A stretch of 64,000 bases of DNA from Lachnospiraceae bacterium (GCA_017532145.1 JAFXJR010000046.1:19493-83492), one strand, 5' to 3'; positions 27,501 to 37,295 are shown, numbered from the stretch's first letter. Translations and numbers: made by a program. Notes: generated by a model from the letters alone, not told the origin.

Positions 27501-28532
27501 TTATGTATGAAGTCTGTCATACCATCTGAAAATCCACCTTACCAGAACAATATTTATTCTAATCGGAGTACGCAGTATCTGATAAAGTAACCAGTTCGTT
27601 TTATCTTTTATTACCACTTTTTTTTCCTTTATGATTCGTCGATTTTCTTCATCCATACAAAACTTGATGATTCTTTCCCCATAACCCTGATTTCCACTGC
27701 GGATTTCATTTTTGACCGCCAGCAGCAGCAGATAGATATACTCCTTCTCTGCCTGCTTCTGTCCGTTTTTCCTGCCTTTTTTGCAGTAGATTTCCTGTAT
27801 CACATGGTATAGTGTTCGGATTCCCTGATACATCCTAGCATCGTATTTGTGTACCATAGACTGAGAATGACAAAAATAATGGTAATATAAGGCTTCCTTC
27901 ATAATAACTACACGTTTGCAGTCTAACAAAGCAGGAAGAGTGATATTCACATCTTCTGCCATGGTGATAGAGGGATGACAATACTTAATATTTTCTTCAA
28001 TCAGGCTTCTGGAAAACAGCTTCATGCAGCGGGACATGGATATCCACCGGTTTTCATGTCCCAATAGATTATCCTTAATCTCTCTCTCCAGCCGTTCTCC
28101 CTGATAGACACCTGCTGCCAGACCATGATAATGTGGTGTAGTCCTGTTCGGCCGTTCTATCAAAAAATTGCAGCAGATAATCTCCTTGTGGTCTCCCTCC
28201 TCCGATGAGACATAGGCTGCCATTTCTTCTATCATACACTCGTCTACCCAGTCATCGCTGTCCACAAAGCATAGATATTCTCCCCTGCTGACTGTTACTC
28301 CCGCCTGCCAGGCTGATACCAGACCACCATTTTCCTTATGAATTACCCGGACTCTTTGATCCTGACGCTGATAGGCATCACACAGTGCAGGACTGGCATC
28401 CGGTGAGCCATCATCCACCAGAATAACCTCTATCTGAGGATAGGTCTGCTGTAACAGGCTGTCCACACAGCGTTTCAGATACTCCTCTGCCTTATAGACT
28501 GGTACAATAATACTGATGCACCCTGCTGCCAT
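27501..28532 (-). CDS. family 2 glycosyltransferase
   Basis: A 343-residue GT-A transferase, the last gene of the polysaccharide locus. The N-terminus has ISIIVPVYKAEEYLKRCVDS, then VILVDDGSPD and the metal-binding FVDSDDW. The C-terminal part is helical and basic. It should add a sugar from a nucleotide donor to a lipid-linked glycan on the inner side of the membrane; donor and acceptor cannot be told from sequence. The start at 28532 has GAGGAG eight bases upstream, better than an upstream ATG at 28583. Confidence 0.9.
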   Translation of the reverse strand: MAAGCISIIVPVYKAEEYLKRCVDSLLQQTYPQIEVILVDDGSPDASPALCDAYQRQDQRVRVIHKENGGLVSAWQAGVTVSRGEYLCFVDSDDWVDECMIEEMAAYVSSEEGDHKEIICCNFLIERPNRTTPHYHGLAAGVYQGERLEREIKDNLLGHENRWISMSRCMKLFSRSLIEENIKYCHPSITMAEDVNITLPALLDCKRVVIMKEALYYHYFCHSQSMVHKYDARMYQGIRTLYHVIQEIYCKKGRKNGQKQAEKEYIYLLLLAVKNEIRSGNQGYGERIIKFCMDEENRRIIKEKKVVIKDKTNWLLYQILRTPIRINIVLVRWIFRWYDRLHT

Positions 28533-28602
28533 ATTCAATCTCCTCTCTGTCCACTTTCTTTTTTTCTTATCTGCCCGAAGCAAAGCTTCCCCATCTGCTT
28601 GG

Positions 28603-29790
28603 CTACTTGTCGATAGCCTTATTTCGCGAATTTGTTCCCGTCTTCCAATAATCCCTCAATAGCTGATACACTTTTTGATTTACATGGCGATAATCAAAGG
28701 CCTTGGAATTGTCATACGCGTTCCGGGAATACACCTCATAAAAGGCTTCTATCCGTTTGACTGCCTGACGGATGCCTTCCGATGTTCCGTCGGTTTCCTC
28801 AGAATCCTGTCCAAAACGAAGGACTTCTCCAATACCGCCTACATTGGTGCTAATCACTGGCAGCCCCAGACTCAGTGCCTCCAGAATGGTCATAGGCACC
28901 CCTTCAAAAGCAGAGTTCATTACCAGAATATCTGCTTTTTCCATGTATTTGCGTACCTCTCCCGGAGAAACTGCCCCGGTAAAATGTATTCTTTCACTCT
29001 GATACGCAAGGAGTCGGTGATATTCTTCCCCATTTCCCACCACAGTCAGTTGTATCTGCTGCAGTCCCTCCTGCCCAGCCTCTGTTACTGCCTGAATAAT
29101 CGGCTCTACCCTTTTATCCTTAGAAAGCCTTCCTACAAACAGCAGATTTTCCACCTTTCCTGCTGTCAGTCTGCGATATCCCTCCGGCAGCTGGGGACAG
29201 ACCACAGAATTTCCTACCTGAACCAGATTTTTATTGTAGGGGGCATAGTCCCTGAGACTGTCCTTATCCAACAGCAGAATTTGGTCTGCCGTCCTCAGCA
29301 ACCACTTTAAATATAGAGTAAAGCCTTTCTTAATCAGTAGGTTTTTCTGGAAAAACCGAAAGCCCTTTTCCATATTAAAGTAGCTGCCATGGGAAAAAAT
29401 CACACAGGGAGAAGAAGGACTGCACAGCCTTACCAGCCCATATGCCTCCGGAGTATGAATATAGTTGCAATCCCATTTAGTAGGCTTCCACTTTTTCCTC
29501 CACTTCCACAATCCCTTAGCATACGTCAGCCGCAGTGAACGGGAGGTATTGCCCAAGTCCCCTTCTGCTGCAGCCACAGGAAGGAAGCTAATCTTTTTCC
29601 CATACAACTCCAGCCTGCTTATTTTGCCTACCTCCTCTGTCTGAAGGGTAACTCCTACCAGCAGAATCTCCTTTACCCGCTCTGTCTGTTCCTCACAGAG
29701 ATATCGCAGAAAATTACTTATGCTGGTAAGCTGTCCTCCAATGGGAAAATCCTTGAAATTAGAAGTATCATAGATTAATAATCGACTCAT
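28603..29790 (-). CDS. family 4 glycosyltransferase
   Basis: A 395-residue GT-B retaining transferase. The C-terminal donor-binding half shows LLFVGRLSKDKRVEPIIQAV and the EX7E region FEGVPMTILEALSLGLPVI, followed by STNVGGIGEV. The N-terminal half (KDFPIGGQLTSISNFLRYL) has the acceptor-side glycine motif. It starts inside the end of the next gene upstream (ATGA overlap at 29787-29790), so the two are translationally coupled. Confidence 0.92.
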   Translation of the reverse strand: MSRLLIYDTSNFKDFPIGGQLTSISNFLRYLCEEQTERVKEILLVGVTLQTEEVGKISRLELYGKKISFLPVAAAEGDLGNTSRSLRLTYAKGLWKWRKKWKPTKWDCNYIHTPEAYGLVRLCSPSSPCVIFSHGSYFNMEKGFRFFQKNLLIKKGFTLYLKWLLRTADQILLLDKDSLRDYAPYNKNLVQVGNSVVCPQLPEGYRRLTAGKVENLLFVGRLSKDKRVEPIIQAVTEAGQEGLQQIQLTVVGNGEEYHRLLAYQSERIHFTGAVSPGEVRKYMEKADILVMNSAFEGVPMTILEALSLGLPVISTNVGGIGEVLRFGQDSEETDGTSEGIRQAVKRIEAFYEVYSRNAYDNSKAFDYRHVNQKVYQLLRDYWKTGTNSRNKAIDK

Positions 29791-30935
29791 CGAAATAATT
29801 CCTTCCAGTATAAATCGGTTCTGCTTTCCCAGGAAAAACGCCTGATATTTTTATATCCCTTTTGAATCAGCTCCTGCGCCAGTGCCTTATCCTCTGTTAT
29901 CCGAATCAAAGCCTCTGCAGTTGCCTTCAAATCGTCAGGCTCCACCAACAAGCCTGCCTCCCTTACAACCTCCGGCAAAGAGCTGCGATTGGAACATACT
30001 ACCGGAACGCCCAGCTGCATAGCCTCCAGCGGTGGAAATCCAAATCCCTCCACATAAGATAGAAACAGATACGCCCTGGCACCCGATACGATTTGACACA
30101 TCCGATCAAACTGTCCAATATATTGGTGAAAGGTAACATGAGAGGCAGCCTCTTTATCCATTTGAGGATAGGGAGAGCTGTCCCCAATACCGATAACGAC
30201 CAAATCCAGAGGTTTTGATGCCTGCCGATAATAGGCTTCATAAGCTTTTAGAATTCCTTTTGCATTTTTATGGGGCAGGGAGGAAGTCATTGCCACCAGA
30301 TAGTTGGACTTATCGCCGGCACTGCTGCCGTTTTTTTGAAAGGTTACATCGTTAAACCCATTATAGATAACCCGAATCCTTCTGCCTGCTCCCGGTACCT
30401 TTTCCAGAATGTCCTGACGGGAATATTTGGATATGGTAATAATCCGTTCTGCCCCTTTAATCGAAGACTTTAGTCGAGCCATAATATAGGCATTTTCCAC
30501 AGGATTAAACACACCAGGATAATGGGTATGATAATAAAAGGGAATCAAATCATGAATCAGTATGGTATCTCGCAGCCTCTTTTTCCCTTTTTGCCAAAAA
30601 AATTTTCTCATCAAAATCCCCAATGGCCGATAGCCTCTGGGAAATAGAATCCTGTCTGCCGCATACCTTCTGGCATATTCTGCCACCAGCACCAGTTCCC
30701 AAAGAATACAGTATACCTTATTCAGCGGATTTCCCTTGACTTCCACAAAGGTAACTCCAGGTACATCAAATTCCTCTCGGTTATAGGAATTTCCCAGAAC
30801 AATAATGGAATCCTTCCCCGGTCTTTGCCCTGCCCTCTCTCCCAGATGAAACACTATGCTTTTCGCCAGATTATAGATGCCTATACTCTTTCCTGCTCCC
30901 TTTACCAGCTTGAAACAGTCGATTACCAGATTCAT
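29787..30935 (-). CDS. family 4 glycosyltransferase (mannosyltransferase-like)
   Basis: A 382-residue GT-B protein. It has [15 protein letters not shown] at the N-terminus, [14 protein letters not shown] in the middle, and [25 protein letters not shown] with the EX7E-type motif near 300. The HDLIP...P and FGFPP motifs are common in mannosyl- and rhamnosyltransferases of capsule and O-antigen loci, so mannose is a guess. Its start overlaps the stop of the priming transferase gene by one base. Confidence 0.9.
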   Translation of the reverse strand: MNLVIDCFKLVKGAGKSIGIYNLAKSIVFHLGERAGQRPGKDSIIVLGNSYNREEFDVPGVTFVEVKGNPLNKVYCILWELVLVAEYARRYAADRILFPRGYRPLGILMRKFFWQKGKKRLRDTILIHDLIPFYYHTHYPGVFNPVENAYIMARLKSSIKGAERIITISKYSRQDILEKVPGAGRRIRVIYNGFNDVTFQKNGSSAGDKSNYLVAMTSSLPHKNAKGILKAYEAYYRQASKPLDLVVIGIGDSSPYPQMDKEAASHVTFHQYIGQFDRMCQIVSGARAYLFLSYVEGFGFPPLEAMQLGVPVVCSNRSSLPEVVREAGLLVEPDDLKATAEALIRITEDKALAQELIQKGYKNIRRFSWESRTDLYWKELFR

Positions 30936-32347
30936 TATTTTGCTCCTTTGCCAAATAAAACCACACCCACTGTCTGGAATAAGATTTTCACATCCAGACG
31001 CAGCGACCAGTTGTCAATATACATTAAATCATATTTTACTACATCATCAAAATTTTCAATCTCACTTCTGCCGCTTACCTGCCACATTCCTGTCAGCCCC
31101 GGTGTCATACTCAGCCGACGACGATAATATTGATTGTACTGCTCAAATTCATCAGCTGTAGGAGGTCGGGTTCCCACCAGACTCATATCTCCCTTAAATA
31201 CATTGTAAAACTGAGGCAGTTCATCAATGCTGGTCTTTCTTAAAAACGCACCCACCTTGGTAATCCGGGGGTCATTCTCCATCTTAAACATCAGTCCCTG
31301 CATCTCATTTCTGGCCTCCAGATCCTTCTTTCTCTCCTCTGCGTCCACATACATAGAACGAAATTTATAAATCTTAAACCTTCGACCATTACGCCCAATC
31401 CGCATTTGAGAAAACAGCACCGGTCCCTTGGAATCCAACTTAATGGCTAATGCCACAAAGGGGAAGAAACACAGGGTAATCAACATCCCCACCAGTCCCC
31501 CTACCATATCCATCACCCGTTTAATCATCATCCGCTTATAGCTGCTTTGAAATCGGGTATAGGTAATCACGGTATAGTTGCCAAAGGATTCCACCTTGCT
31601 GCAGTTTGCCTCCACACCCGGCAGTTCCAGGCTATAATGACAGTCTACTCCCATATCCTCAAAGCCATGGATAATGTCCTCCATACTACTTTGAGAAATT
31701 CCCGGCAGATTTAAGAAAACCTCATCTAAAGCCATCTGAGTGGCCACTTCCAGTAAATCCCGCTTTCCTGCTACTACCGGAATCCCTCTTACCCTTCTGT
31801 TTTCCATATCATAGTCGATACAGGCCAGAGCCACAATCTGATAATAAATTTCTAAATCCCTTTCCAGCCTGTCCAGCGTTTCGTCAATCAGATTACTTTG
31901 TGTCACCACCATTACCTTTACTGCATTGTACTCCGAGGCATAATAGGTACGAAGAATCTCTTTCACCAGCATCTGCACCGACAAAGAAAGAGCCAGATTC
32001 AGAAAAAAGAAAAATCCCAGCGTCAGTCTGGAAAATACGTTACCCCACTCTGTTGCGAATAAAAGTACACTAATTACCATAATCATAATTCCATTATATT
32101 GCAAAACTGCCCAGCTTTCCCTGGTAAAATCCCTTTTTAGAAAATTCCTGTTCCAATCGATGAAAAAGCTGTAAATGGTACAAAAGAGCATTAAACAAAG
32201 GCACACCAGAAAGTGTACATTTTTATCTCCCATATCCCGAAAATTTCCAAAGCGGAGGTAGGTAGCCACCAGAAAGGCCACCGGAATACTTACCAAATCC
32301 GCAAACCATAGCCCATATACTTCAATTATCTTATTTGTCTGTTTCAT
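30935..32347 (-). CDS. undecaprenyl-phosphate sugar phosphotransferase (WcaJ/CpsE type)
   Basis: The priming enzyme of the locus, 470 residues. Four N-terminal membrane helices and a CoA-binding-like domain are followed by a fifth helix (about 280-300). Next comes the polyprenyl-phosphate hexose-1-phosphate transferase domain with KRVMDMVGG, KFRSMYVDAEER, LRKTSIDELPQFYNV and LVGTRPP. It transfers a sugar-1-phosphate (often glucose or galactose) to undecaprenyl phosphate, starting each repeat unit. The start overlaps the polymerase gene by 17 bases. Confidence 0.95.
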   Translation of the reverse strand: MKQTNKIIEVYGLWFADLVSIPVAFLVATYLRFGNFRDMGDKNVHFLVCLCLMLFCTIYSFFIDWNRNFLKRDFTRESWAVLQYNGIMIMVISVLLFATEWGNVFSRLTLGFFFFLNLALSLSVQMLVKEILRTYYASEYNAVKVMVVTQSNLIDETLDRLERDLEIYYQIVALACIDYDMENRRVRGIPVVAGKRDLLEVATQMALDEVFLNLPGISQSSMEDIIHGFEDMGVDCHYSLELPGVEANCSKVESFGNYTVITYTRFQSSYKRMMIKRVMDMVGGLVGMLITLCFFPFVALAIKLDSKGPVLFSQMRIGRNGRRFKIYKFRSMYVDAEERKKDLEARNEMQGLMFKMENDPRITKVGAFLRKTSIDELPQFYNVFKGDMSLVGTRPPTADEFEQYNQYYRRRLSMTPGLTGMWQVSGRSEIENFDDVVKYDLMYIDNWSLRLDVKILFQTVGVVLFGKGAK

Positions 32348-33635
32348 TCCTTTTCTTCCTGCCCCACTTCCCTACCAGTCGCCAGCATCCCCATAGATAT
32401 TCCTCTGAAGCCTCCACCCTCTTTTGAGGACTTTGATCAGTTTGCTCTCTCTGACTGCTTTCTGCTTCTATTCGGTAAAACATATACATTCCCAGCAAAA
32501 AAAGCAGATAATTTCTTCCAATATATACCGAAACAATATGTGCCTCCACTACGGTGTACACGGCCAGTACCACCGTCATCACCAGTCCCATACCATCCCG
32601 TCTGCGGGAAAACTGCCAAATCAGCCACAGCTGACAGAGGACACAGACGATTCCCGGAATAATCCCATACCAATAAAACAGCCGTACAAATCCCATATCA
32701 AAATAATAGTCATTTTCCGGTCGGGAAAATAATGACCAGGTAGCTGTAGTTCCTTCCCTGTTTTCCGAGCCATAGTAAAGATCCTGGATTCTTCCATTCA
32801 GATGCATCTCCAGTTCACCAATTAACCGATTTTCAAACCAGTAGTCCTTGGGCTGTGCAAACCGGCTGTCCGCAGCCAGAACAGAAAAGATAACGCACCC
32901 CAAAAACAAAAGCATCACCCCTGCACAGATCCACTTTTTTCCCTCCAGCCCTTTGATATAACGAAAAAGTACTGCTCCCAAAATAGCACAGAAGGCCATC
33001 ATCGTCCCTGTCTTGGAATCTGTCAACAGAAATAATCCATAATTCAATATGGCCAGTCCTACATAACCATACCATCGCATCCGTTCCTGATACAGATACA
33101 AGCCCAGCAGAACCAGCATCAGAAACATACAATGCAGTGCATTAGGATGCCCCAGTCCCAGGCAATATCTTATCTGCACATACCCTCTGCCAAAATCCGT
33201 TTCCCATGCCAGTTCCCCATAAATACCTGTTACTGACAAAAAAATCAACAGCAGACAGCCTCCCAGAGTGATAAAAAAGACATACTTTAACAGCTTCTTT
33301 ATCTCCACATCCTTACATGCAGCCAGAAAGGCTACTACCCGCAAAATCTCATTCCTGCCTGTTGCCTTATAGGAGACCAGCCCCAGAACACCAAACAGAA
33401 GTAACCATATCCATTCTCTCCGGGAATATCGGGTAATCAGTACCTTACCGGCAGCCAGCAGAAAGGTAATTCGGAACAGCTGCCCTTCTATAGGGTTGAT
33501 ATAGTTACTCTTATCCACAATCACAATCAGAAGCTCCAGGGTAACACTGAGATAAAGCAGCCAAATACCCAGCTTACTCAGGTTTATCTTGGAATTTTCC
33601 TCTTTTTTACTCGCTGTTTTCATCCTTTTTTCCAC
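32331..33635 (-). CDS. polysaccharide polymerase / O-antigen ligase-like membrane protein
   Basis: A membrane protein of about 434 residues with ten or more hydrophobic helices. A large extracellular loop (about 255-315, FENRLIGELEMHLNGRIQDL) and the segment LGLGHPNALHCMFLM fit Wzy-type polymerases and O-antigen ligases, which have low sequence similarity but this layout. It should join lipid-linked repeat units outside the membrane. The start could be the GTG at 33635 or the ATG at 33623; both have acceptable sites. The assignment rests on topology and context. Confidence 0.8.
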   Translation of the reverse strand: MEKRMKTASKKEENSKINLSKLGIWLLYLSVTLELLIVIVDKSNYINPIEGQLFRITFLLAAGKVLITRYSRREWIWLLLFGVLGLVSYKATGRNEILRVVAFLAACKDVEIKKLLKYVFFITLGGCLLLIFLSVTGIYGELAWETDFGRGYVQIRYCLGLGHPNALHCMFLMLVLLGLYLYQERMRWYGYVGLAILNYGLFLLTDSKTGTMMAFCAILGAVLFRYIKGLEGKKWICAGVMLLFLGCVIFSVLAADSRFAQPKDYWFENRLIGELEMHLNGRIQDLYYGSENREGTTATWSLFSRPENDYYFDMGFVRLFYWYGIIPGIVCVLCQLWLIWQFSRRRDGMGLVMTVVLAVYTVVEAHIVSVYIGRNYLLFLLGMYMFYRIEAESSQREQTDQSPQKRVEASEEYLWGCWRLVGKWGRKKRNETDK

Positions 33636-33690
33636 TCCATATCCTGTTCCCCTCTGCCTTATTCCCTCTGTTTTATCTTAGAAATGACAG

Positions 33691-33762
33691 CACTTTTCAC
33701 GCTGCGCTACGCACTCTGCCTGCGAGGTGTGGAGAGAACACATCAAGGCAGCCCATACATTG
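33691..33762 (+). repeat. R5 repeat, copy b (partial)
   Basis: ACTTTTCACGCTGCGCTACG, CACTCTGCC, GTGTGGAGAGAAC and CAGCCCATACAT match the minus-strand reading of 9530-9592. It sits between the polymerase and the next transferase inside the polysaccharide locus, the only R element there apart from the partial R1 near 45.7 kb. Confidence 0.8.
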
Positions 33763-33774
33763 CTACAGACGACT

Positions 33775-36081
33775 TTATCTGCAGGTGATGCCCGTTACCA
33801 CACTGTCCTTTCCATAAAACTGTCCCGTCACCCGATTGGTCCAGGCCTCCGGATTGTCTGTCAATGGCATATGCATCAAAGGTCCCTGATTATCATTGAT
33901 TGGTGGCAGTACTGCCTCTCTGATTTCATTATCCAGAAGTACCCTCTTTTGCTGCACCATCTGTTCCTTAAAGTCGGCAGCCTGCCCACTGGTGATATAT
34001 TCCACACACTGATAGAAGGTGGTCTCTTTTATATTTCCCCGGAAAACCAGCAAAAATCCCATACCTGCCAGAATCAGTACAGGCAGCATTGCTCCCTCCT
34101 GTCGCTTCCGCCTACTGAGAATAAAGCCTTCTATATCTATCATAGCACCAAATACCAGAAACAGAAATACATAAAAATTCATATTGTATACGCCCCCTGA
34201 AACCTCTACTCCGGCATAGATTTCCGGTGCAAACATGGCACAGTAGACACCGTAAGAAAGTGGTACAAAAAGCCAGGGATAAGGATATGGCTTCCTTCCC
34301 TTACCCTCAGGCATAAATCGCCAAATCATCACGGCTGCCACAGCAAAAATCAGCAGCAGAAGGGGATTTTCCCTGATATACTCTACCGCCTGCACTGCCC
34401 CTCTCACTAGACAGGAAAATATGGTTTTTACTGCCAGTTCCCAGCGAAAACCAAAATCCTCTCCTCCCCGGCTTTTATTCCCCGGTGAACAGAAGCTAAT
34501 CACCAATCCTATGGCTTCCAGCAACAGAGGCAGCAGACAGGCCAGGATTCGCTTTCTCTTTTCCTTTTGAAACCAGAATACTACAGACGACAGAATCATC
34601 ACTAATGGTGCCAGCAGTGCCGCCTGATAATTTCCGCCCCCTAATAGAGTCATACACACTGCCAGACCAAGGTAGACTCCCCTCTGACTTCCGGCACCGG
34701 TGAGCCATCGCAGATAACAAAAAATACTCAGCAGGGCAAGCGTATATGGCACTACATAATGAGCTGTTCCATTATACCAGAAAATTGCTGACTTTGTGCT
34801 GGGAACAAACTGAAGGACTGCCAGGGAAAACAGGGCATACAGGCTTCCAAATCCCCACTTACTCCAGCCTGCCAGTCGCACCAGCACCTGATAAAACAGC
34901 AGGGCGGTAGACAATAGCCATAGGGTAAGCATCAGGGTGGGAACAATAAAATATCCCCGGGAAGAAAATACCTCCGGCTGGAGAGCAAACAGAAAAATGG
35001 AAAACCAGGTTCCCTGCCAACCCCGATAAAATTCTGCCACTGTCCTGCCTGCTGCTTTTATCACCTCTATCAGTGAACCGGAAGTCAGCCATGCCTGACG
35101 AGTCCAGACTCCATAACCAAAATCGTCTCCTGTAGCACAGTTGACACCGGACAGCATAAGCACAGGAAGCAGACTGAAAAACAAGAGAACAAACAAGCCT
35201 GCACAGACCAACTTTGCGGAGATAAGATGGGTCAGCTTCCATTGAATCTTACTGAGCAGTTTCCCTCCCAGCTCCATTCCATATTCTGCCTTATTGATTC
35301 CAAAGACTGCCACCTGCTCCCCACTCTTTCCTGCATCTGCACAGACCTTCATCAGCTTCCTTCGATATGGCCTTTTATCACCGAGATGATATTTTAGATA
35401 AAGATAACCATATTCAGATACATTCAGCTCTTTATTCTCCCGACAGCTTTCTGTCAGCTGTTCCCTACTGACACCTATAGAAACCAGAGGTTCCTCTGTG
35501 TAGACAAAGCAGGGATTTTCCTTCAGAATATTCATATCATATTCCATATCCACCAGCCAGGTCAGATTCTCATCATAGGAAATTCTGTCTGCTGCTCTGC
35601 GTCTGACCATTACCGCACTGGGTGCTCCTATGATATTACCTAAAAACAGATTTCGCCAATCCTTTCTAATGAAAGCAATCTCCTCTTGAGAAGCAAAACG
35701 GTCATAGTAGTTCTTCCCTTCCACCTGACGACTCCCCGAAAATACCATATCCACCTCCGGGTGAGCCTCTATCAGCCCCACAAACTGTCCAAGAGACGAG
35801 GAGGTGGTAAACCAATCGTCATGATGCATAAGCTTCACATACTCACCGCTGCTTTTGGCTATGGCTGCATTCCAATTGGCTGACGCTCCCAAAGGAGTCT
35901 GATTTTTGTAATACTGAATATAGCCTCTTTCTGCTGCCAGCCTGCCAATCTCATCTCCCTGGGAATCATCGGTGATAATCACCTCATAATCCCGAAAGTC
36001 CTGAGCTTCCACCGAATCCAACAGTCTAATCAGTGCTGCTGCGTTGTTATAGGTCGGAATACAGATTGAAACCTTTGCCAT
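33775..36081 (-). CDS. GT2 glycosyltransferase fused to a multi-spanning membrane domain
   Basis: A 768-residue two-part protein. Residues 1-240 are a GT-A transferase (SICIPTYNNAAALIRLLDSV, VIITDDS, MHHDDW). After a basic linker, residues 285-740 hold about ten membrane helices with a large outer loop. They resemble the DUF6056 and GtrB/GT-C-type membrane proteins that modify glycans outside the cell. One polypeptide could thus make a lipid-linked sugar and use it on the far side. The fusion is directly visible in one open frame. The start ATG at 36081 has GAGGAAGGA upstream. Confidence 0.85.
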   Translation of the reverse strand: MAKVSICIPTYNNAAALIRLLDSVEAQDFRDYEVIITDDSQGDEIGRLAAERGYIQYYKNQTPLGASANWNAAIAKSSGEYVKLMHHDDWFTTSSSLGQFVGLIEAHPEVDMVFSGSRQVEGKNYYDRFASQEEIAFIRKDWRNLFLGNIIGAPSAVMVRRRAADRISYDENLTWLVDMEYDMNILKENPCFVYTEEPLVSIGVSREQLTESCRENKELNVSEYGYLYLKYHLGDKRPYRRKLMKVCADAGKSGEQVAVFGINKAEYGMELGGKLLSKIQWKLTHLISAKLVCAGLFVLLFFSLLPVLMLSGVNCATGDDFGYGVWTRQAWLTSGSLIEVIKAAGRTVAEFYRGWQGTWFSIFLFALQPEVFSSRGYFIVPTLMLTLWLLSTALLFYQVLVRLAGWSKWGFGSLYALFSLAVLQFVPSTKSAIFWYNGTAHYVVPYTLALLSIFCYLRWLTGAGSQRGVYLGLAVCMTLLGGGNYQAALLAPLVMILSSVVFWFQKEKRKRILACLLPLLLEAIGLVISFCSPGNKSRGGEDFGFRWELAVKTIFSCLVRGAVQAVEYIRENPLLLLIFAVAAVMIWRFMPEGKGRKPYPYPWLFVPLSYGVYCAMFAPEIYAGVEVSGGVYNMNFYVFLFLVFGAMIDIEGFILSRRKRQEGAMLPVLILAGMGFLLVFRGNIKETTFYQCVEYITSGQAADFKEQMVQQKRVLLDNEIREAVLPPINDNQGPLMHMPLTDNPEAWTNRVTGQFYGKDSVVTGITCR

Positions 36082-36084
36082 CGC

Positions 36085-37146
36085 CTAATCCTTCCTCTCT
36101 TTTTTCACTATCCGTCCCAGCTTCCGTACAGCCTTTTCTCCGTAATAAAGCGCTTTCTCCTTTGCTGCCTGACGCTGAATCGCCCCTTCATCATATCTGC
36201 TGCCCATAGATATTCCTCTATTTTTATACTCTTCCAGCTCCTGTCGACAATCCTGTGCTGTAAAGAGCCTTCCCCTTCGATCCTGATAGACAAAGTCCTG
36301 ATAAATATTTTGCTCAGAGGCCCAATAGCCATCCGATACATTGTGTCTCGCCCAATATTTAGGAGCAATAATCTTTTTCACTGTGGTACTGGTAAAAGCA
36401 GGAAAAAAGGCAAAGGTAGAATTAGACAGAATCAGATAGACTGCATTTTTGATGGTCACATAGTCCCCTGCCAAATCAAAATGGCAGGCCTGTACCTCCG
36501 GCAGTACTCGCTGAGCAGCCTCCACATCGTCTGTGACTACCATAAATTCCATATCTGCCCGCAGCTTTCTCATATTTTCCATAGCATCCAGCCAGTATTT
36601 TCTCCGTAGAAACAGTACTCGGCTGTCGGTATATTCTCCACCTCTGATATTGATAATACACAGGTTATCCCGGGTAAATTCATGAGAATCATATTCCTCC
36701 TTCACCCGAAGCCACTGTCTGATTTCCTCCCTATGATGCTGAAAATATCGCTCTGACTGGAGATTCCCATACAACAGAGTCTGAGCCGGAAGGCGATAAA
36801 TCTCCTCATCTGCTCCAGCTACATAGCAGCCATAGGTCATATCATGGACACATGTTTTTCGATAAAGTCTTACCTCTGCTTCCGTATAGGCAGTAAAAGC
36901 TGATAAATCCCGAATAGGAATGCCCAAATCCAAATCCATAAAATACATCCCTTTTTTACTATGGATATTTACTGCCAGCTGCTCCTGACCTGCTGTACCA
37001 AATTCATACCCCAAATCCTGAGCAATACACCGGGCTGAAACATAACAAAATAATTGATTCCCCAGCCCCTGACCTTGCAAAAACTCTGTGCCTATCATTG
37101 CTGGGGTTCCCAGCCCCTGACCTTGCAAAAATTCTGTGCCTATCAT
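36085..37146 (-). CDS. GT11-like (alpha-1,2-fucosyltransferase family) protein
   Basis: A 353-residue GT-B protein of the fucosyltransferase superfamily. The GLGNQLFCYVSARCIAQ start is typical of GT11. The usual HxRRGD donor motif is replaced by NIRGGEY, so a donor other than GDP-fucose is possible. LILSNSTFAFFPAF near 245 replaces the NSSFSWW motif. The first 16 residues (MIGTEFLQGQGLGTPA) are a tandem duplication of the next 16, made by a 48-base repeat. The strong ribosome site (AAGGAGA) serves the new first ATG at 37146; the older start would be 37098. The coding frame is kept. Confidence 0.85.
   Translation of the reverse strand: MIGTEFLQGQGLGTPAMIGTEFLQGQGLGNQLFCYVSARCIAQDLGYEFGTAGQEQLAVNIHSKKGMYFMDLDLGIPIRDLSAFTAYTEAEVRLYRKTCVHDMTYGCYVAGADEEIYRLPAQTLLYGNLQSERYFQHHREEIRQWLRVKEEYDSHEFTRDNLCIINIRGGEYTDSRVLFLRRKYWLDAMENMRKLRADMEFMVVTDDVEAAQRVLPEVQACHFDLAGDYVTIKNAVYLILSNSTFAFFPAFTSTTVKKIIAPKYWARHNVSDGYWASEQNIYQDFVYQDRRGRLFTAQDCRQELEEYKNRGISMGSRYDEGAIQRQAAKEKALYYGEKAVRKLGRIVKKERKD
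37060..37146 (-). repeat. 48-bp tandem duplication at a glycosyltransferase start
   Basis: Units 37109-37146 and 37061-37098 share about 38 bases with only one or two differences, offset by exactly 48 bases (16 codons). Both carry ATGATAGGCACAGA. The copy count can change by slippage without shifting the frame. Confidence 0.92.
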
Positions 37147-37295
37147 AAAAAGTCTCCTTCACCGCTTACCTTACAGCTTTTTTTACAAAAGCAGATTCCA
37201 TAGGCCAGTATCTTTGTATACCCTTCATCTATCGGGTCTGCAGCATACTTTTTTTCACGAATCTGTGACAAAGCCCTTTCACACCCTGCTTCCAT
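37143..37295 (-). pseudogene. C-terminal fragment of a PD-(D/E)XK nuclease-like AAA ATPase
   Basis: A 50-residue frame fills the gap exactly between the stop of the DUF3431 gene and the ATG of the GT11-like gene: MEAGCERALSQIREKKYAAD, then IDEGYTKILAYGICFCKKSC. This is the ending typical of AAA-ATPase/DUF1703 proteins of Bacteroidetes and Clostridia (ALxQIxxKxYA, Y-I-x-YGI-F-x-K-C). The ATPase and the rest of the nuclease domain are missing. It is a remnant, though translation from its ATG at 37295 cannot be excluded. Its stop overlaps the next start (ATGA). Confidence 0.7.
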
